From positions 1 to 64,000 of the forward strand of contig JAWKTK010000016.1 in assembly GCA_041399205.1 (NCBI GenBank): a DNA stretch of 64,000 nt, written 5' to 3'. Shown in pieces: positions 27,784 to 36,106 of this stretch. A program made the translations under genes and the position numbers. The notes under the pieces are model-generated. The model worked only from the letters and a program-made list of their open reading frames with translations. It was not told the origin of the DNA and made no database searches. The first letter of the stretch is position 1. Each line of letters starts with the position of its first letter. The stretch is from JAGQOZ01 sp041399205 (GTDB lineage: Bacteria > Planctomycetota > Planctomycetia > Pirellulales > Pirellulaceae).

Positions 27784-29577
27784 TCACAGCGATTGCAAAA
27801 ACGCGATCAAATCAGACAACTGCTGTGGCGTTGCGTCATCCGGCACTTGGTGCCGACGTTGCCGAACGACATCATCAATTCCCGCTGCAGAAGCATCATG
27901 GAACAATCTCTGCCGCTGACTGACTGCTCGCAAAGAAGGCGGATTGAACTGGCGATGACCGGACGCGTCTTGGAAACCGACATCATACGTGTCGTTCGAA
28001 GTGTAGGCCGCATCGGGTTGATGACAATCGGCACAGCCAAACTGATGAAACACTTGTTGCCCGTGACGCTGTTGGTTCGCATCCAGGGTTTGACGAGCTG
28101 CAAGTAGCGAAGGGGGTGGCGCCAATGATTTCACAAAGGCCGTCAACGCTTGCACTTGTTCTTCCGTGGGCGCAGGCCCGTTCATGGTGGTCTTGATCGA
28201 TTTCCGAATTTGATGTTCGATCTTCGCTTGGTTTCCCAGCCAAGCCCACGGCGGCGTATCGACGGCGCCTAATAGTGAATGAATGCGTTTGGCGTCGCCG
28301 TGGTCTTCGTCTCCTAAGGTGTCGGCCAGCAATCCGTTGCTGTGTCCATCCGTATGACAGCTATGACAACTGAACCACCCGTCGGTGGACAATCGAGCGT
28401 CATAGAAAAGACGTTCTCCCAGTTCTACTTGTGACAACGCAGTGGCCTGACCATCCAACGCAGCGGTCGCATTCAACGCCACGGTGTGGATCACTTTCTT
28501 GCGCTGCAGATCGACAATGGAGACAGAATCGGCCAGCCAATTGGCCACAAACAGCTTCGATTCGTCGGCATTCAACGCCAAAGCGGTCGGACGATCTTGC
28601 ACTGCCAGTCGCACAAAATGCTGTCCTTTCGGATCGCTGATGCCCACTTCGTTGACACCGCTGAAACAAATGATTTGTCGCTGTTCGCTGGTCAGCAACA
28701 GTCCCGTCGGATCTCCGGTGGCGCGGTCCGGATGCCCCAGAAAGTGAACTCGATCGGCCGTTTGTTCCGGAACGTCCGCGTGAATTTCCACCAGACTCAC
28801 GTGCCGAACCAGCGTCGACATCACATCGCCCCAATGCACATTAGATTGCGTGGTGGGATATTCATGATTGGAAGTCAGCATGGTCATCAACACGCTTTGC
28901 CCGTCCGCAGCCAGCGCCATATCGGCAATGTTATGACTGGACGAAAGATGATGCGTCTTCCGTAGTTTTCCCGAGTCGACATCCACCACCGCCAAATGGC
29001 CTCCAAAGGCATCGGCCACTAACACGGTCCCATCCGCCAGAGGCAACTGGCGTTTGGGAGCAAAATCCAAATCGATCGTCGTTTGGTCAATACACGTTCC
29101 GTTTGAGTCGAAGGTCAGTTTGGTCCATTGCCGAGCCCACAAGGACGTGACTGACAACGTATTGGCATCAATGCGTGCCACGTGGACAGGCGAATGTGGC
29201 ACCGCAATGACTTCGGTTTCTCGCCAACCGCCGGACTCTCTGTCAAACATCCGCACACAATGACTCGCTCGATCCGCAATCGCCAAGCGATTATCGTTCA
29301 TCATGGCTAGATGCGACGGCCGACTACCAACCTGCCAACGTTGGACCACTTGGAACGACGCCGTGTCGATGGCCAGCAAATGACCCGCTTCGGTCAGCAC
29401 CAAGCAGTGCGAGGAGACGCGGTCATATTGCAGCGAGATGGGGCGAATTCGCTGAGCGAACAAGGGTTTGGACGTCAGCAGCTCGCAGATCACGCAAAGT
29501 GCCATGACCAATGCGCGAACGGGAATCGATTCGGCCTGCGAATTCTGACGGATGGCGGTTCGGTACCAGCGAATCAT
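27784..29577 (-). CDS. YVTN-type beta-propeller with di-haem cytochrome c domain
   Basis: The N-terminal part (about 45-360) is a YncE/YVTN-like beta-propeller (GSRPSHLAMMNDNRLAIADR, LFVANWLADSVSIVDLQRKK). The C-terminal part is a MauG/cytochrome-peroxidase-like region with two CxxCH haem sites (FSCHSCHTDGHSNG and FGCADCHQPD). A signal/anchor segment (ALVMALCVICELLT) precedes it, so the protein is periplasmic. Related planctomycete fusions are thought to do electron transfer or oxidation, but the substrate is unknown. It lies nine bases downstream of the SRPBCC gene and is probably in one operon with it. Confidence 0.88.
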   Translation of the reverse strand: MIRWYRTAIRQNSQAESIPVRALVMALCVICELLTSKPLFAQRIRPISLQYDRVSSHCLVLTEAGHLLAIDTASFQVVQRWQVGSRPSHLAMMNDNRLAIADRASHCVRMFDRESGGWRETEVIAVPHSPVHVARIDANTLSVTSLWARQWTKLTFDSNGTCIDQTTIDLDFAPKRQLPLADGTVLVADAFGGHLAVVDVDSGKLRKTHHLSSSHNIADMALAADGQSVLMTMLTSNHEYPTTQSNVHWGDVMSTLVRHVSLVEIHADVPEQTADRVHFLGHPDRATGDPTGLLLTSEQRQIICFSGVNEVGISDPKGQHFVRLAVQDRPTALALNADESKLFVANWLADSVSIVDLQRKKVIHTVALNATAALDGQATALSQVELGERLFYDARLSTDGWFSCHSCHTDGHSNGLLADTLGDEDHGDAKRIHSLLGAVDTPPWAWLGNQAKIEHQIRKSIKTTMNGPAPTEEQVQALTAFVKSLAPPPSLLAARQTLDANQQRHGQQVFHQFGCADCHQPDAAYTSNDTYDVGFQDASGHRQFNPPSLRAVSQRQRLFHDASAAGIDDVVRQRRHQVPDDATPQQLSDLIAFLQSL

Positions 29578-29586
29578 ATTTGCATC

Positions 29587-30519
29587 TCACCTTACCGGAA
29601 TGAAGACATCGGTGATCAAGTCTTGAGTGGGCGTGGTGTGGGGATCGTTTTGATAGACTTCTAACGAACAGCCTTTGGCATTCAGTTTTAGCTTCTTGTA
29701 CCGAGCGTACTGATATCCGCCGCTCCACGCGTTCCCCATATGATGGTAGGCACCGGTGTGGCGAATTTGAAGGTACTTTCCGCCCGGAATCGACCTGGCG
29801 ACCAGCGAATCTGGCGCCGCGACCGATGTCGGCACGGTCAGACCACAGGTGAAATCAAAACGTTTGTCCTCTAGGCAGACCGGATCGTACAGCGAAAGGA
29901 CTTGGCCATCACGAGGCAGATCTGCGGCAGTAAAGGCTTGGTCCATCTTTTCAAACGCCTTGGTCATCACCGGTCCAATCTCCGCCAACGAAGCAGAGTC
30001 CTGAATGCCAAACATCTGTGCTGCGTTTCGATTAACCACTCCCATTACTTCTGTTTGGGATTCCACTTTGCCGGTTTCCACAAAATCCTTCAGCATCTTG
30101 AGGCCTCGTTCATAATCCATCCCAATGTACGTGTCCATTTTGGAAACCATCCAGAACATGAACCATGGCAGCTTGCCGTCCATATGCCAAGTGACTTCCG
30201 TGCCTTGGCTTTGACTGGCAAATTCGAAGCGGACTTGCGACACACTGCGAAAAGGTTTTAAGAAGCGAATTTCATCATTAATCAGTTGCGGATGCTGCAA
30301 GGTCTTGTGTTCAATTTCGCCTTGGCCCACCAATTCGCCTTGCCATTGATAGGTGGAATGGACCGCGTTCGAATTTTCACTGACCGTGACTTTCGCCTTG
30401 GGATCTACGCACAGCCAAGGTGACCAGGACGTCCAAGTTCGATAGTCGGCTACCGTTTCAAAAACCGTTTCAATGGGCGCGTCAATTACAGTCGACCGTT
30501 GGACATGGTAGGCCGGCAT
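29587..30519 (-). CDS. SRPBCC domain fused to GyrI-like effector-binding domain
   Basis: The ATG at 30519 follows AAAGGA at good spacing; the longer upstream frame is not needed. Residues about 1-150 are a polyketide-cyclase/SRPBCC fold (MPAYHVQRSTVIDAPIETVF, ETVADYRTWTSWSPWL), which binds hydrophobic ligands. Residues about 160-310 look like a GyrI/AraC effector-binding domain (RSIPGGKYLQIRHTGAYHHM, ending QDLITDVFIPVR). The 310-residue fusion is a known arrangement. Its role is unknown. It is followed after nine bases by the cytochrome-propeller gene. Confidence 0.85.
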   Translation of the reverse strand: MPAYHVQRSTVIDAPIETVFETVADYRTWTSWSPWLCVDPKAKVTVSENSNAVHSTYQWQGELVGQGEIEHKTLQHPQLINDEIRFLKPFRSVSQVRFEFASQSQGTEVTWHMDGKLPWFMFWMVSKMDTYIGMDYERGLKMLKDFVETGKVESQTEVMGVVNRNAAQMFGIQDSASLAEIGPVMTKAFEKMDQAFTAADLPRDGQVLSLYDPVCLEDKRFDFTCGLTVPTSVAAPDSLVARSIPGGKYLQIRHTGAYHHMGNAWSGGYQYARYKKLKLNAKGCSLEVYQNDPHTTPTQDLITDVFIPVR

Positions 30520-30740
30520 AACATTCCTTTCGAATGATTCTAAAACAGGACAAGGCACTGGATTCACAAGACTAAGGGCTAACGACAGGCAGTCCCTTCA
30601 AGATACCAAATCGGCAGGCAAATTGTGATTGGATCGTCCCCGTGGTATTCTCGTGGATACTAAACGAATCGAAGGCCTGGCTCTTCACCGAGATAGCTTG
30701 CCGATTTTTTTCTCAAATGACCATTTGGAAAGGCTGCATC

Positions 30741-31745
30741 GTGCGTCGAATCATCATTACCGGATTACTATTGTTGTTTTCAAACAGTTGGCCTCTTTGC
30801 GCAGAAGACCTGTGGGTGACCTATGAAGGGCAAGCGGGGCCGGGCAAAGGCAAGAAGATTGTGTTGATTTCCGGCGATGAGGAATACCGTTCGGAAGAGG
30901 CTCTGCCGATGCTGGGAAAGATCCTGGCGGTACGACACGGTTTCGACTGCACGGTGCTGTTTTCCATCAATCCAGACACGGGTGAAATCGATCCAGAAAA
31001 TCAAACCAACATTCCCGGCATGGAAAAGCTGGCCGATGCCGACATGATGATCATTGCCACTCGATTCCGTGAACTTCCCGACCAAGACATGAAGTACGTG
31101 GATGATTTTGTGAATTCGGGCAAGCCGATTTTGGGTTTGCGAACGGCGACGCACGCATTCAATTTTTCGCGAAACAAAGACAGCCAATACGCCAAGTACA
31201 GTTTCAATGATCGAAATTGGAAAGGCGGCTTTGGTCAACAAGTCTTGGGCGAAACCTGGATCAATCACCATGGACATCACAAGGTCGAAGCCACTAGAGG
31301 CATCATCAATCCCGACCACGCCGATCACCCGATTTTGAAAGGCGTCACCGACGTCTTTGGTCCTACGGATGTTTATGGAGTCAAGAATCTTCCGGACACC
31401 GCCGACGTGCTGCTGAAGGGCCAAGTATTGGCAGGCATGCAGCCCGATGACAAACCGGTGGACGGTCCCAAGAACGATCCGATGATGCCGTTGTTCTGGA
31501 CCAAAACATTCACCGGCAGTCAAGGCAAGACTTCGCGAATTGTCTGCACCACAATGGGCGCCGCCACCGATTTTCAAAGCGAAGGCTTGCGTCGCGCTGT
31601 GGTCAACAGTGTCTACTGGGCACTAGGTTTGGAGGATCAGATTCCGGCCGAATCCGACGTGGAAATTGTTGGTGAATTTGAACCAACCGAATACGGCTTT
31701 GGTGGCTATGCCAAAGGTCGCAAGCCAGCCGATCACAATCTGTAG
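30741..31745 (+). CDS. ThuA-like (trehalose-utilisation) domain protein, exported
   Basis: The GTG at 30741 is chosen because GGAAAGG lies seven bases upstream and it opens a signal peptide (RRIIITGLLLLFSNSWPLCA); an ATG at 30717 is an alternative. The 334-residue product has the class I glutamine-amidotransferase-like fold of ThuA proteins: GKKIVLISGDEEYRSEEALP, ADMMIIATRFRELPDQDM, GLRTATHAFNF and a late TSRIVCTTMGAATDF. In planctomycetes such proteins sit in many carbohydrate-related clusters; the reaction is unknown. It stands alone between a divergent gene and a convergent gene. Confidence 0.87.
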   Translation: MRRIIITGLLLLFSNSWPLCAEDLWVTYEGQAGPGKGKKIVLISGDEEYRSEEALPMLGKILAVRHGFDCTVLFSINPDTGEIDPENQTNIPGMEKLADADMMIIATRFRELPDQDMKYVDDFVNSGKPILGLRTATHAFNFSRNKDSQYAKYSFNDRNWKGGFGQQVLGETWINHHGHHKVEATRGIINPDHADHPILKGVTDVFGPTDVYGVKNLPDTADVLLKGQVLAGMQPDDKPVDGPKNDPMMPLFWTKTFTGSQGKTSRIVCTTMGAATDFQSEGLRRAVVNSVYWALGLEDQIPAESDVEIVGEFEPTEYGFGGYAKGRKPADHNL

Positions 31746-31750
31746 GCGGA

Positions 31751-31771
31751 AAGAACGAAGCTGACGTTCTT
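31751..31771. terminator. Short hairpin after the ThuA-like gene
   Basis: AAGAACG and CGTTCTT pair around a seven-base loop directly after the ThuA stop. A second, longer-range pair, CACCAACGCAG (31782) and CTGCGTTGGTG (31825), lies just beyond. Both could end transcription between convergent genes, although neither has a clear T-run. Confidence 0.4.
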
Positions 31772-31857
31772 CAGAGTTTGGCACCAACGCAGCGGAATCC
31801 GGCCTTCGTTACGGAGTTGGAGTACTGCGTTGGTGTGTTGGTGCATGCCGTCTTCCA
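31771..31857 (-). pseudogene. C-terminal relic of a formylglycine-generating-enzyme-like gene
   Basis: Directly after the TAG of the DUF3887-like gene, and in the same frame, 28 codons read WKTACTNTPTQ then Y-S-N then SVTKAGFRCVGAKL and a stop. The GFRCV ending is the typical C-terminus of the SUMF1/formylglycine-generating-enzyme family, which activates sulfatases. No other part of such a gene is present, so this seems to be the 3' remnant of a lost gene. Chance similarity cannot be excluded. Confidence 0.5.
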
Positions 31858-32586
31858 CTACTTGAAGTGGAAGCCCAGTAGATGGCCTTGCATGCCTGCG
31901 AAGGCGATGTTGATTTCGCAGGTGATGGTATTTTTCTTGCCCACGATTTCAAAATCCATTAGCAAGTTGGACGTTTGTTCGCTGAGTTCCAGTGATGAAT
32001 CCACCAACCGCACAGAAACCACATCGCCCGACGTTTCCGACATCCGCTGCATCATGGCATCCAATTCCGATTCGTCTACTTCGGCTTGCAACGCTTCGTG
32101 CATCATGTTCCACGCCGCTTGCGTTTGACCGCCCAAAAACTTGCGGATGAATTTGGAACCGAGCGAACGGTATTCATCGACAGACGTGAGTCCGTTTTCC
32201 AGCCAATTCTGAATGGCTGGCGACTGAAAGTCGAAGCTGACCAATTGGCCATTCAGGATTTCCAAGACTGAAGTGGCTTCGCCCTTTTCGAATTCCACGG
32301 TAGCTTCGGTATGGTTAGCAGGTGTTTCGCCGTATTGGACCGTGTCCTGCTTGGTGATCCGCACTGATTTGACTTTTCCCAGACGATGCTTGATTTCTCG
32401 AGAAAGCGTTTTCAAAACCGTTTCATCCACTACTTTTTGCAAAGCCGGATGCATCATGTCATAGGCGGCATCGCTGTCGGACGCGAGTGCGTTGACAAAT
32501 TGTTCGTGAGTTACGGTCGGTGCCGCTTGAAGGCACTGCGTGAACAAGGCGGCGAAACAAATCAAAAGGGTGCCGAGGCGTTTCAT
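31858..32586 (-). CDS. Secreted protein with two DUF3887-like repeats
   Basis: The ATG at 32586 follows AGGA and opens a signal peptide (MKRLGTLLICFAALFTQCLQ). The mature part has two similar halves: FVNALASDSDAAYDMMHPAL at about 30 and FIRKFLGGQTQAAWNMMHEA at about 148, each followed by a helix and a beta block. This matches the DUF3887 type, a small NTF2-like domain of unknown role found in exported proteins. The duplication is internal. Its stop is followed in frame by a remnant of a formylglycine-generating-enzyme-like sequence. Confidence 0.78.
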   Translation of the reverse strand: MKRLGTLLICFAALFTQCLQAAPTVTHEQFVNALASDSDAAYDMMHPALQKVVDETVLKTLSREIKHRLGKVKSVRITKQDTVQYGETPANHTEATVEFEKGEATSVLEILNGQLVSFDFQSPAIQNWLENGLTSVDEYRSLGSKFIRKFLGGQTQAAWNMMHEALQAEVDESELDAMMQRMSETSGDVVSVRLVDSSLELSEQTSNLLMDFEIVGKKNTITCEINIAFAGMQGHLLGFHFK

Positions 32587-32789
32587 GTCAAAATCCTGCA
32601 AAGTGGTTTGGTTGTAGATAAAGATCAATTCCACAACAAACGAAGCGGGATCTTGTGACAGGCGCTACAAGAAAAAATTCGGAATCGCGGGGCCAATCGC
32701 GGCCAAAACAACGTGAAATCGGGGATTGTGCCGAACGAGAAACACGCAAATTGGTCGAATTCGAATCAAAGAATTCGTCCCATTCGACG

Positions 32790-34067
32790 TTAAGCCGCTT
32801 TAGCAACGGCCGGATATTGGAATCCAGTGGCAGCGTCGTTCCAGCGACGAATCCCCACCGCCACCAAATGGCCACCGAATGCCAACGACAGTTTCATGGC
32901 CGCTTGCACTCGATTCGTTCGACCTTGCAGCGGTAAGCAGTCCAGGTCGCACAGAGGATCTGGATCGCGAAGATTGACCGTGGGCGGCACAAAGCCGTCT
33001 CGCAGCGCCAATGTGGTCAGCGCCAGTTCCACGCTTCCCGACGCGTTGACCAAATGACCAAGCATCGACTTGAGACTGCTAACGCATAGTGAATTGGCGT
33101 GTTCGCCAAACGCCCGCCGGATGCCTCGAGTTTCCATGACATCGTTCTGAATGGTCCCGGTACCGTGAGCGTTGATGTAGCCGATTTCGTGGATATCCAT
33201 ATTCGATCGCCGAATGGTTTCACTGATCAACCGAGTCAACGCTTCGCTTTCCATGTCCAAGCCGGTCATATGATGTGCGTCGGCCATCATTTTGCCGCCA
33301 CAGATTTCGGCATAGATGGTCGCTTGGCGCTGAAGCGCGTGGCTTAGTCGTTCCACCACAAACATGGCGGCACCTTCGCCCATAACAAAGCCTTGTCGAT
33401 TCTTGTCGAACGGTCGGCTGGCTTGCTGCGGATCGTCCGTATCCGCGAGCACTCGCATTTGACTAAAGCCTGCGGCGAACAGTTCGTCAATGGCTTCGGC
33501 GCTGCCTGCCAAAGCAATGTCACAGCGATCATCACGAATCGCGTTTACCGCGCCCATAATGTCAATCAAGCCGCTGGCGCAGGCCGTGGAATGACATAGA
33601 CGAGGTCCCAGTAGATTGTATTTGGTAGCCACATTCCAACAGGCACTATTCGGGAAAAACTGGTCCCAGTTGGACGCATCGCCAGGTTGAACGGTCTCCT
33701 TACGCGCTTTTTGACGAAGCCATTGCCAATCGCCCATGTGACCGCTGATAGCACAGCCGAATCGATGCGGCTGGATTTGCGAAAAATCAATCTTCGCATC
33801 CAACATCGCTTCGTCCGCCGCTAAATTCGCTAAGTGGATGACCTTCAGTTGCTTGGGGATTTCGGGCGTTGAATCCACCATCGCCGCCACCTTTAAGCAA
33901 TGGGGCGCGTTCGGCAATTCGCTTGTTGATCGAATCCCCGATTCACCTCGCGCAATGGCATCCCATGTTGCTTCGCGACTGTTCCCCACAGACGTCACCA
34001 TCCCGATTCCTGTAATGACAACCGGTTCAATGTCAGTAGCAAGTTCAGGTCGGTGGATTCGCAGCAT
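32790..34067 (-). CDS. Beta-ketoacyl-ACP synthase, FabF type
   Basis: The 425-residue thiolase-fold enzyme condenses malonyl-ACP with an acyl chain. The ATG at 34067 follows AGGGAAA and begins MLRIHRPELATD then EPVVITGIGMVTSVGNSREA. The catalytic Cys lies in HSTACASGLIDIMGAV, the two His in INAHGTGTIQND and LKSMLGHLVNASGSVE. RPFDKNRQGFVMGEGAAMFV is also present. With no ACP or other fab genes nearby, it may act in a specialised lipid or secondary pathway rather than as the main FabF. The upstream in-frame extension to 34142 looks non-coding. Confidence 0.9.
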   Translation of the reverse strand: MLRIHRPELATDIEPVVITGIGMVTSVGNSREATWDAIARGESGIRSTSELPNAPHCLKVAAMVDSTPEIPKQLKVIHLANLAADEAMLDAKIDFSQIQPHRFGCAISGHMGDWQWLRQKARKETVQPGDASNWDQFFPNSACWNVATKYNLLGPRLCHSTACASGLIDIMGAVNAIRDDRCDIALAGSAEAIDELFAAGFSQMRVLADTDDPQQASRPFDKNRQGFVMGEGAAMFVVERLSHALQRQATIYAEICGGKMMADAHHMTGLDMESEALTRLISETIRRSNMDIHEIGYINAHGTGTIQNDVMETRGIRRAFGEHANSLCVSSLKSMLGHLVNASGSVELALTTLALRDGFVPPTVNLRDPDPLCDLDCLPLQGRTNRVQAAMKLSLAFGGHLVAVGIRRWNDAATGFQYPAVAKAA

Positions 34068-34226
34068 GGATTTCCCTAGATCACAACGCAAGGAATCGGA
34101 AAGAGGAATGGTTCGCTGCGGACTATAAGCAAAAACCGGCAATTACTTCTAGTTGGATTTTTCGACTAGAAACAATTCGATAGTGACTGCAGCGCCAGCA
34201 TGGCTTTCACGCAAAATCTTCAATTA

Positions 34227-34289
34227 GTGGGTTGCTTTCCCATTTGGACTGCGTTAACTTTCTGCATGTGGGTAATGTGCCCATTTGGA
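34227..34289 (+). promoter_or_regulatory. Two candidate MraZ operator boxes
   Basis: Two near-identical 22-base blocks start at 34227 and 34268, 41 bases apart. Each begins GTGGGT and ends CCCATTTGGA. MraZ is known to bind short GTGGG-type repeats in front of its own gene. The spacing, about four helical turns, and position 50-110 bases before mraZ support autoregulation (inference). Confidence 0.6.
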
Positions 34290-34338
34290 TCGTGTTTCTG
34301 GGAACGGATTCGATGGTGCAGGCCCGCTTAGGTTTCCC

Positions 34339-34818
34339 ATGTCTTCCGAATTGCTGTTAGGCGAATTTCGACGCACGATTGACGATCGTTTTCGCTTGAA
34401 CGTGCCGAATGAACTGGCCAGCAAATTGGCAGAAGAAGGCACGGAATGCGTGCTCGCGAAGGAGCGGCCAGGCTGTGTGAGCTTGTGGGAGCCAACAGCG
34501 TGGAAAGCCAGGCTGGATGCCAGTGTACAGATTGTTCGAACGAAAGCGGAAGCGGGACGTTTGGACCATCGCTTGGCAGACCTGCAACGATTTGGACGGC
34601 TTCTGTCGACTCGTCATCGAACAGTGCAGTTGGCAGGCCGAGGTCGATTGGTGGTACCGGAAGGGTTTCGTGAATTCCTGAAGGTGGAACCGGGCGGCGA
34701 AGTTATGGTTGTGGGCGCGGCGGTTTGTATTGAAATCTGGCAAATCGACGCTTGGCTGGAATGCCTGGATACACAGATTGCGGACTTCGGAAGATTGTTG
34801 GACGAATTAGCCAATTGA
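34339..34818 (+). CDS. mraZ: Transcriptional regulator MraZ (orphan)
   Basis: MraZ has two SpoVT/AbrB-like swapped-hairpin repeats and normally controls the division and cell-wall (dcw) cluster. The ATG at 34339 starts MSSELLLGEFRRTIDDRFRL, and the first half has LNVPNELASKL. The second half has RTVQLAGRGRLVVPEGFREF and FLKVEPGGEVMVVG. At 159 residues it is normal size. Downstream there is no rsmH, ftsL or mur gene; msrA follows 424 bases later. This fits planctomycetes, many of which lack FtsZ-based division. Two candidate GTGGG boxes lie upstream. Confidence 0.88.
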   Translation: MSSELLLGEFRRTIDDRFRLNVPNELASKLAEEGTECVLAKERPGCVSLWEPTAWKARLDASVQIVRTKAEAGRLDHRLADLQRFGRLLSTRHRTVQLAGRGRLVVPEGFREFLKVEPGGEVMVVGAAVCIEIWQIDAWLECLDTQIADFGRLLDELAN

Positions 34819-35242
34819 AGACGCGTCAATCAATGACTGCCGCGTTTTCTACAAATGTCAACTTGTTCGCACCGTGATTTGTCGACGACATGGCTGTCGC
34901 TGACCAAACCGTTTTGAAGGGAATTGACTGACCGACCGCGTTCGGTACCTATCGTTTTTTTTTGACCCAAAGGATTGACCTCCACAAACGGGTCGCAAGT
35001 CACCACGGAATGGCAGTCACGGCAGGGATGCCGCCTTTCATTCCGTTCATCGAACGCGGTCGAACAGTCGATTCCTTAGCCACAGATGCCGCAAGACGCA
35101 TCAAGAATCGCGCGGTGTTCGGTGATTCGGCTCGATCGAATCTGGTTGGGCTCTCAGGCCAACGCGTCTATAATACGGCTTCGTATCGTAATTCCTGAAC
35201 GCAGCGCGCAGGCGAACAATCTTTTCAGAACGGAGAAACGCG
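34819..35242. other. Intergenic with msrA promoter
   Basis: Apart from the promoter near 35146-35174, I see no supported gene or repeat in this 424-base gap. A T-run (TTTTTTTT) lies near 34956 without an obvious hairpin. Confidence 0.45.
35146..35174 (+). promoter_or_regulatory. Sigma-70-type promoter of msrA
   Basis: TTGGGC (35146-35151), a 17-base spacer and a perfect TATAAT (35169-35174) lie about 70 bases before the msrA ATG. Confidence 0.55.
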
Positions 35243-35926
35243 ATGTCCGTATTGATTCGTAGTGGGATGCTGGCAGCGGTCTTGGTCCACTGCTTCGGAT
35301 GTAATCCCAATCTGCAATCCGTGGCCCAGCAAAGCGAATCTGCGGCGCCACCGTCCGCCACCGTGGATACGAAAACAGATCAGGAAACCGCCAAGACAGA
35401 AGCGAGCAATAAGTTGGAAACCATCACGTTAGGTGCCGGTTGTTTTTGGTGTATTGAAGGCGTGCTGCTACGAGTCAAAGGAGTGGAATCCGTGACGTCG
35501 GGTTACATGGGCGGTCATGTCAAAAACCCGACGTACGAACAAGTTTGCACCAAGAAGACCGGACACGCGGAAGTGGTTCAAGTGGAATTTGATCCGCAAG
35601 TGCTACCTTTGGATCAGATGCTGGATCTGTTCTGGCAGCTGCACGATCCCACTACGCTCAATCGCCAGGGCTATGACGAAGGTCCGCAGTATCGTTCCGC
35701 CATTTTTTACCATTCGAACGAGCAACAAAAGGCAGCCGAAAAGTCTAAGCAGAAATGGGATTCGTCCGGCAAGTTTGCCAATCCTATTGTGACGGAGATC
35801 ACTCAGGCAGCCGAATTCTATAAGGCCGAAGAATACCACCAAGACTTCTTTGCCAAAAATCCCGGCAATCCTTATTGCCGAGCCAACATTCTGCCCAAGC
35901 TTAAGAAACTGGGCCTCCTGAAATAG
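35243..35926 (+). CDS. msrA: Exported peptide methionine-(S)-S-oxide reductase
   Basis: MsrA reduces methionine-S-sulfoxide in oxidised proteins. The catalytic motif is in LGAGCFWCIEGVLLRVKGVE; YMGGHVKNPTYEQVCTKKTG, GHAEVVQVEFDP, DEGPQYRSAIFY and EEYHQDFFAKNPGNPYCRAN are all family segments. The N-terminal 60 residues are extra: a lipoprotein-type signal (LAAVLVHCFGC) and a Gln/Thr/Lys-rich linker. It is therefore probably a periplasmic lipoprotein protecting envelope proteins from oxidation. The ATG follows GGAGAAACG. It is preceded by a good promoter. Confidence 0.93.
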   Translation: MSVLIRSGMLAAVLVHCFGCNPNLQSVAQQSESAAPPSATVDTKTDQETAKTEASNKLETITLGAGCFWCIEGVLLRVKGVESVTSGYMGGHVKNPTYEQVCTKKTGHAEVVQVEFDPQVLPLDQMLDLFWQLHDPTTLNRQGYDEGPQYRSAIFYHSNEQQKAAEKSKQKWDSSGKFANPIVTEITQAAEFYKAEEYHQDFFAKNPGNPYCRANILPKLKKLGLLK

Positions 35927-35983
35927 CGGAATTTCAATTCGTTCGATTTGCTCTTGTCGATCTCGAAGCTTGGTCTAAAATCT

Positions 35984-36014
35984 GCCAAACGCTCGTTTCA
36001 AACGAGTGTTTGGC
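35984..36014. promoter_or_regulatory. Strong palindrome upstream of the TetR gene, candidate operator
   Basis: GCCAAACGCTCGTTT, one C, then AAACGAGTGTTTGGC form a 15+15 inverted repeat with a single mismatch. It ends about 92 bases before the tetR ATG. It has no T-run, so operator is favoured over an msrA terminator. TetR-family sites are typically palindromes of this kind in front of the regulator and pump operon. Confidence 0.6.
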
Positions 36015-36106
36015 ATTCTGTACCCGCACTTTTTCGACTTCGGCTTGGTTGATCTGCATTCGGACCACTCAGGGATCGCCGCAGCGATGGCCACATTAGG
36101 CAACTC

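Noticed and set aside
34962..35198. 78-codon frame upstream of msrA
   Set aside because: It has no RBS, an odd composition, and it overlaps the likely msrA promoter.
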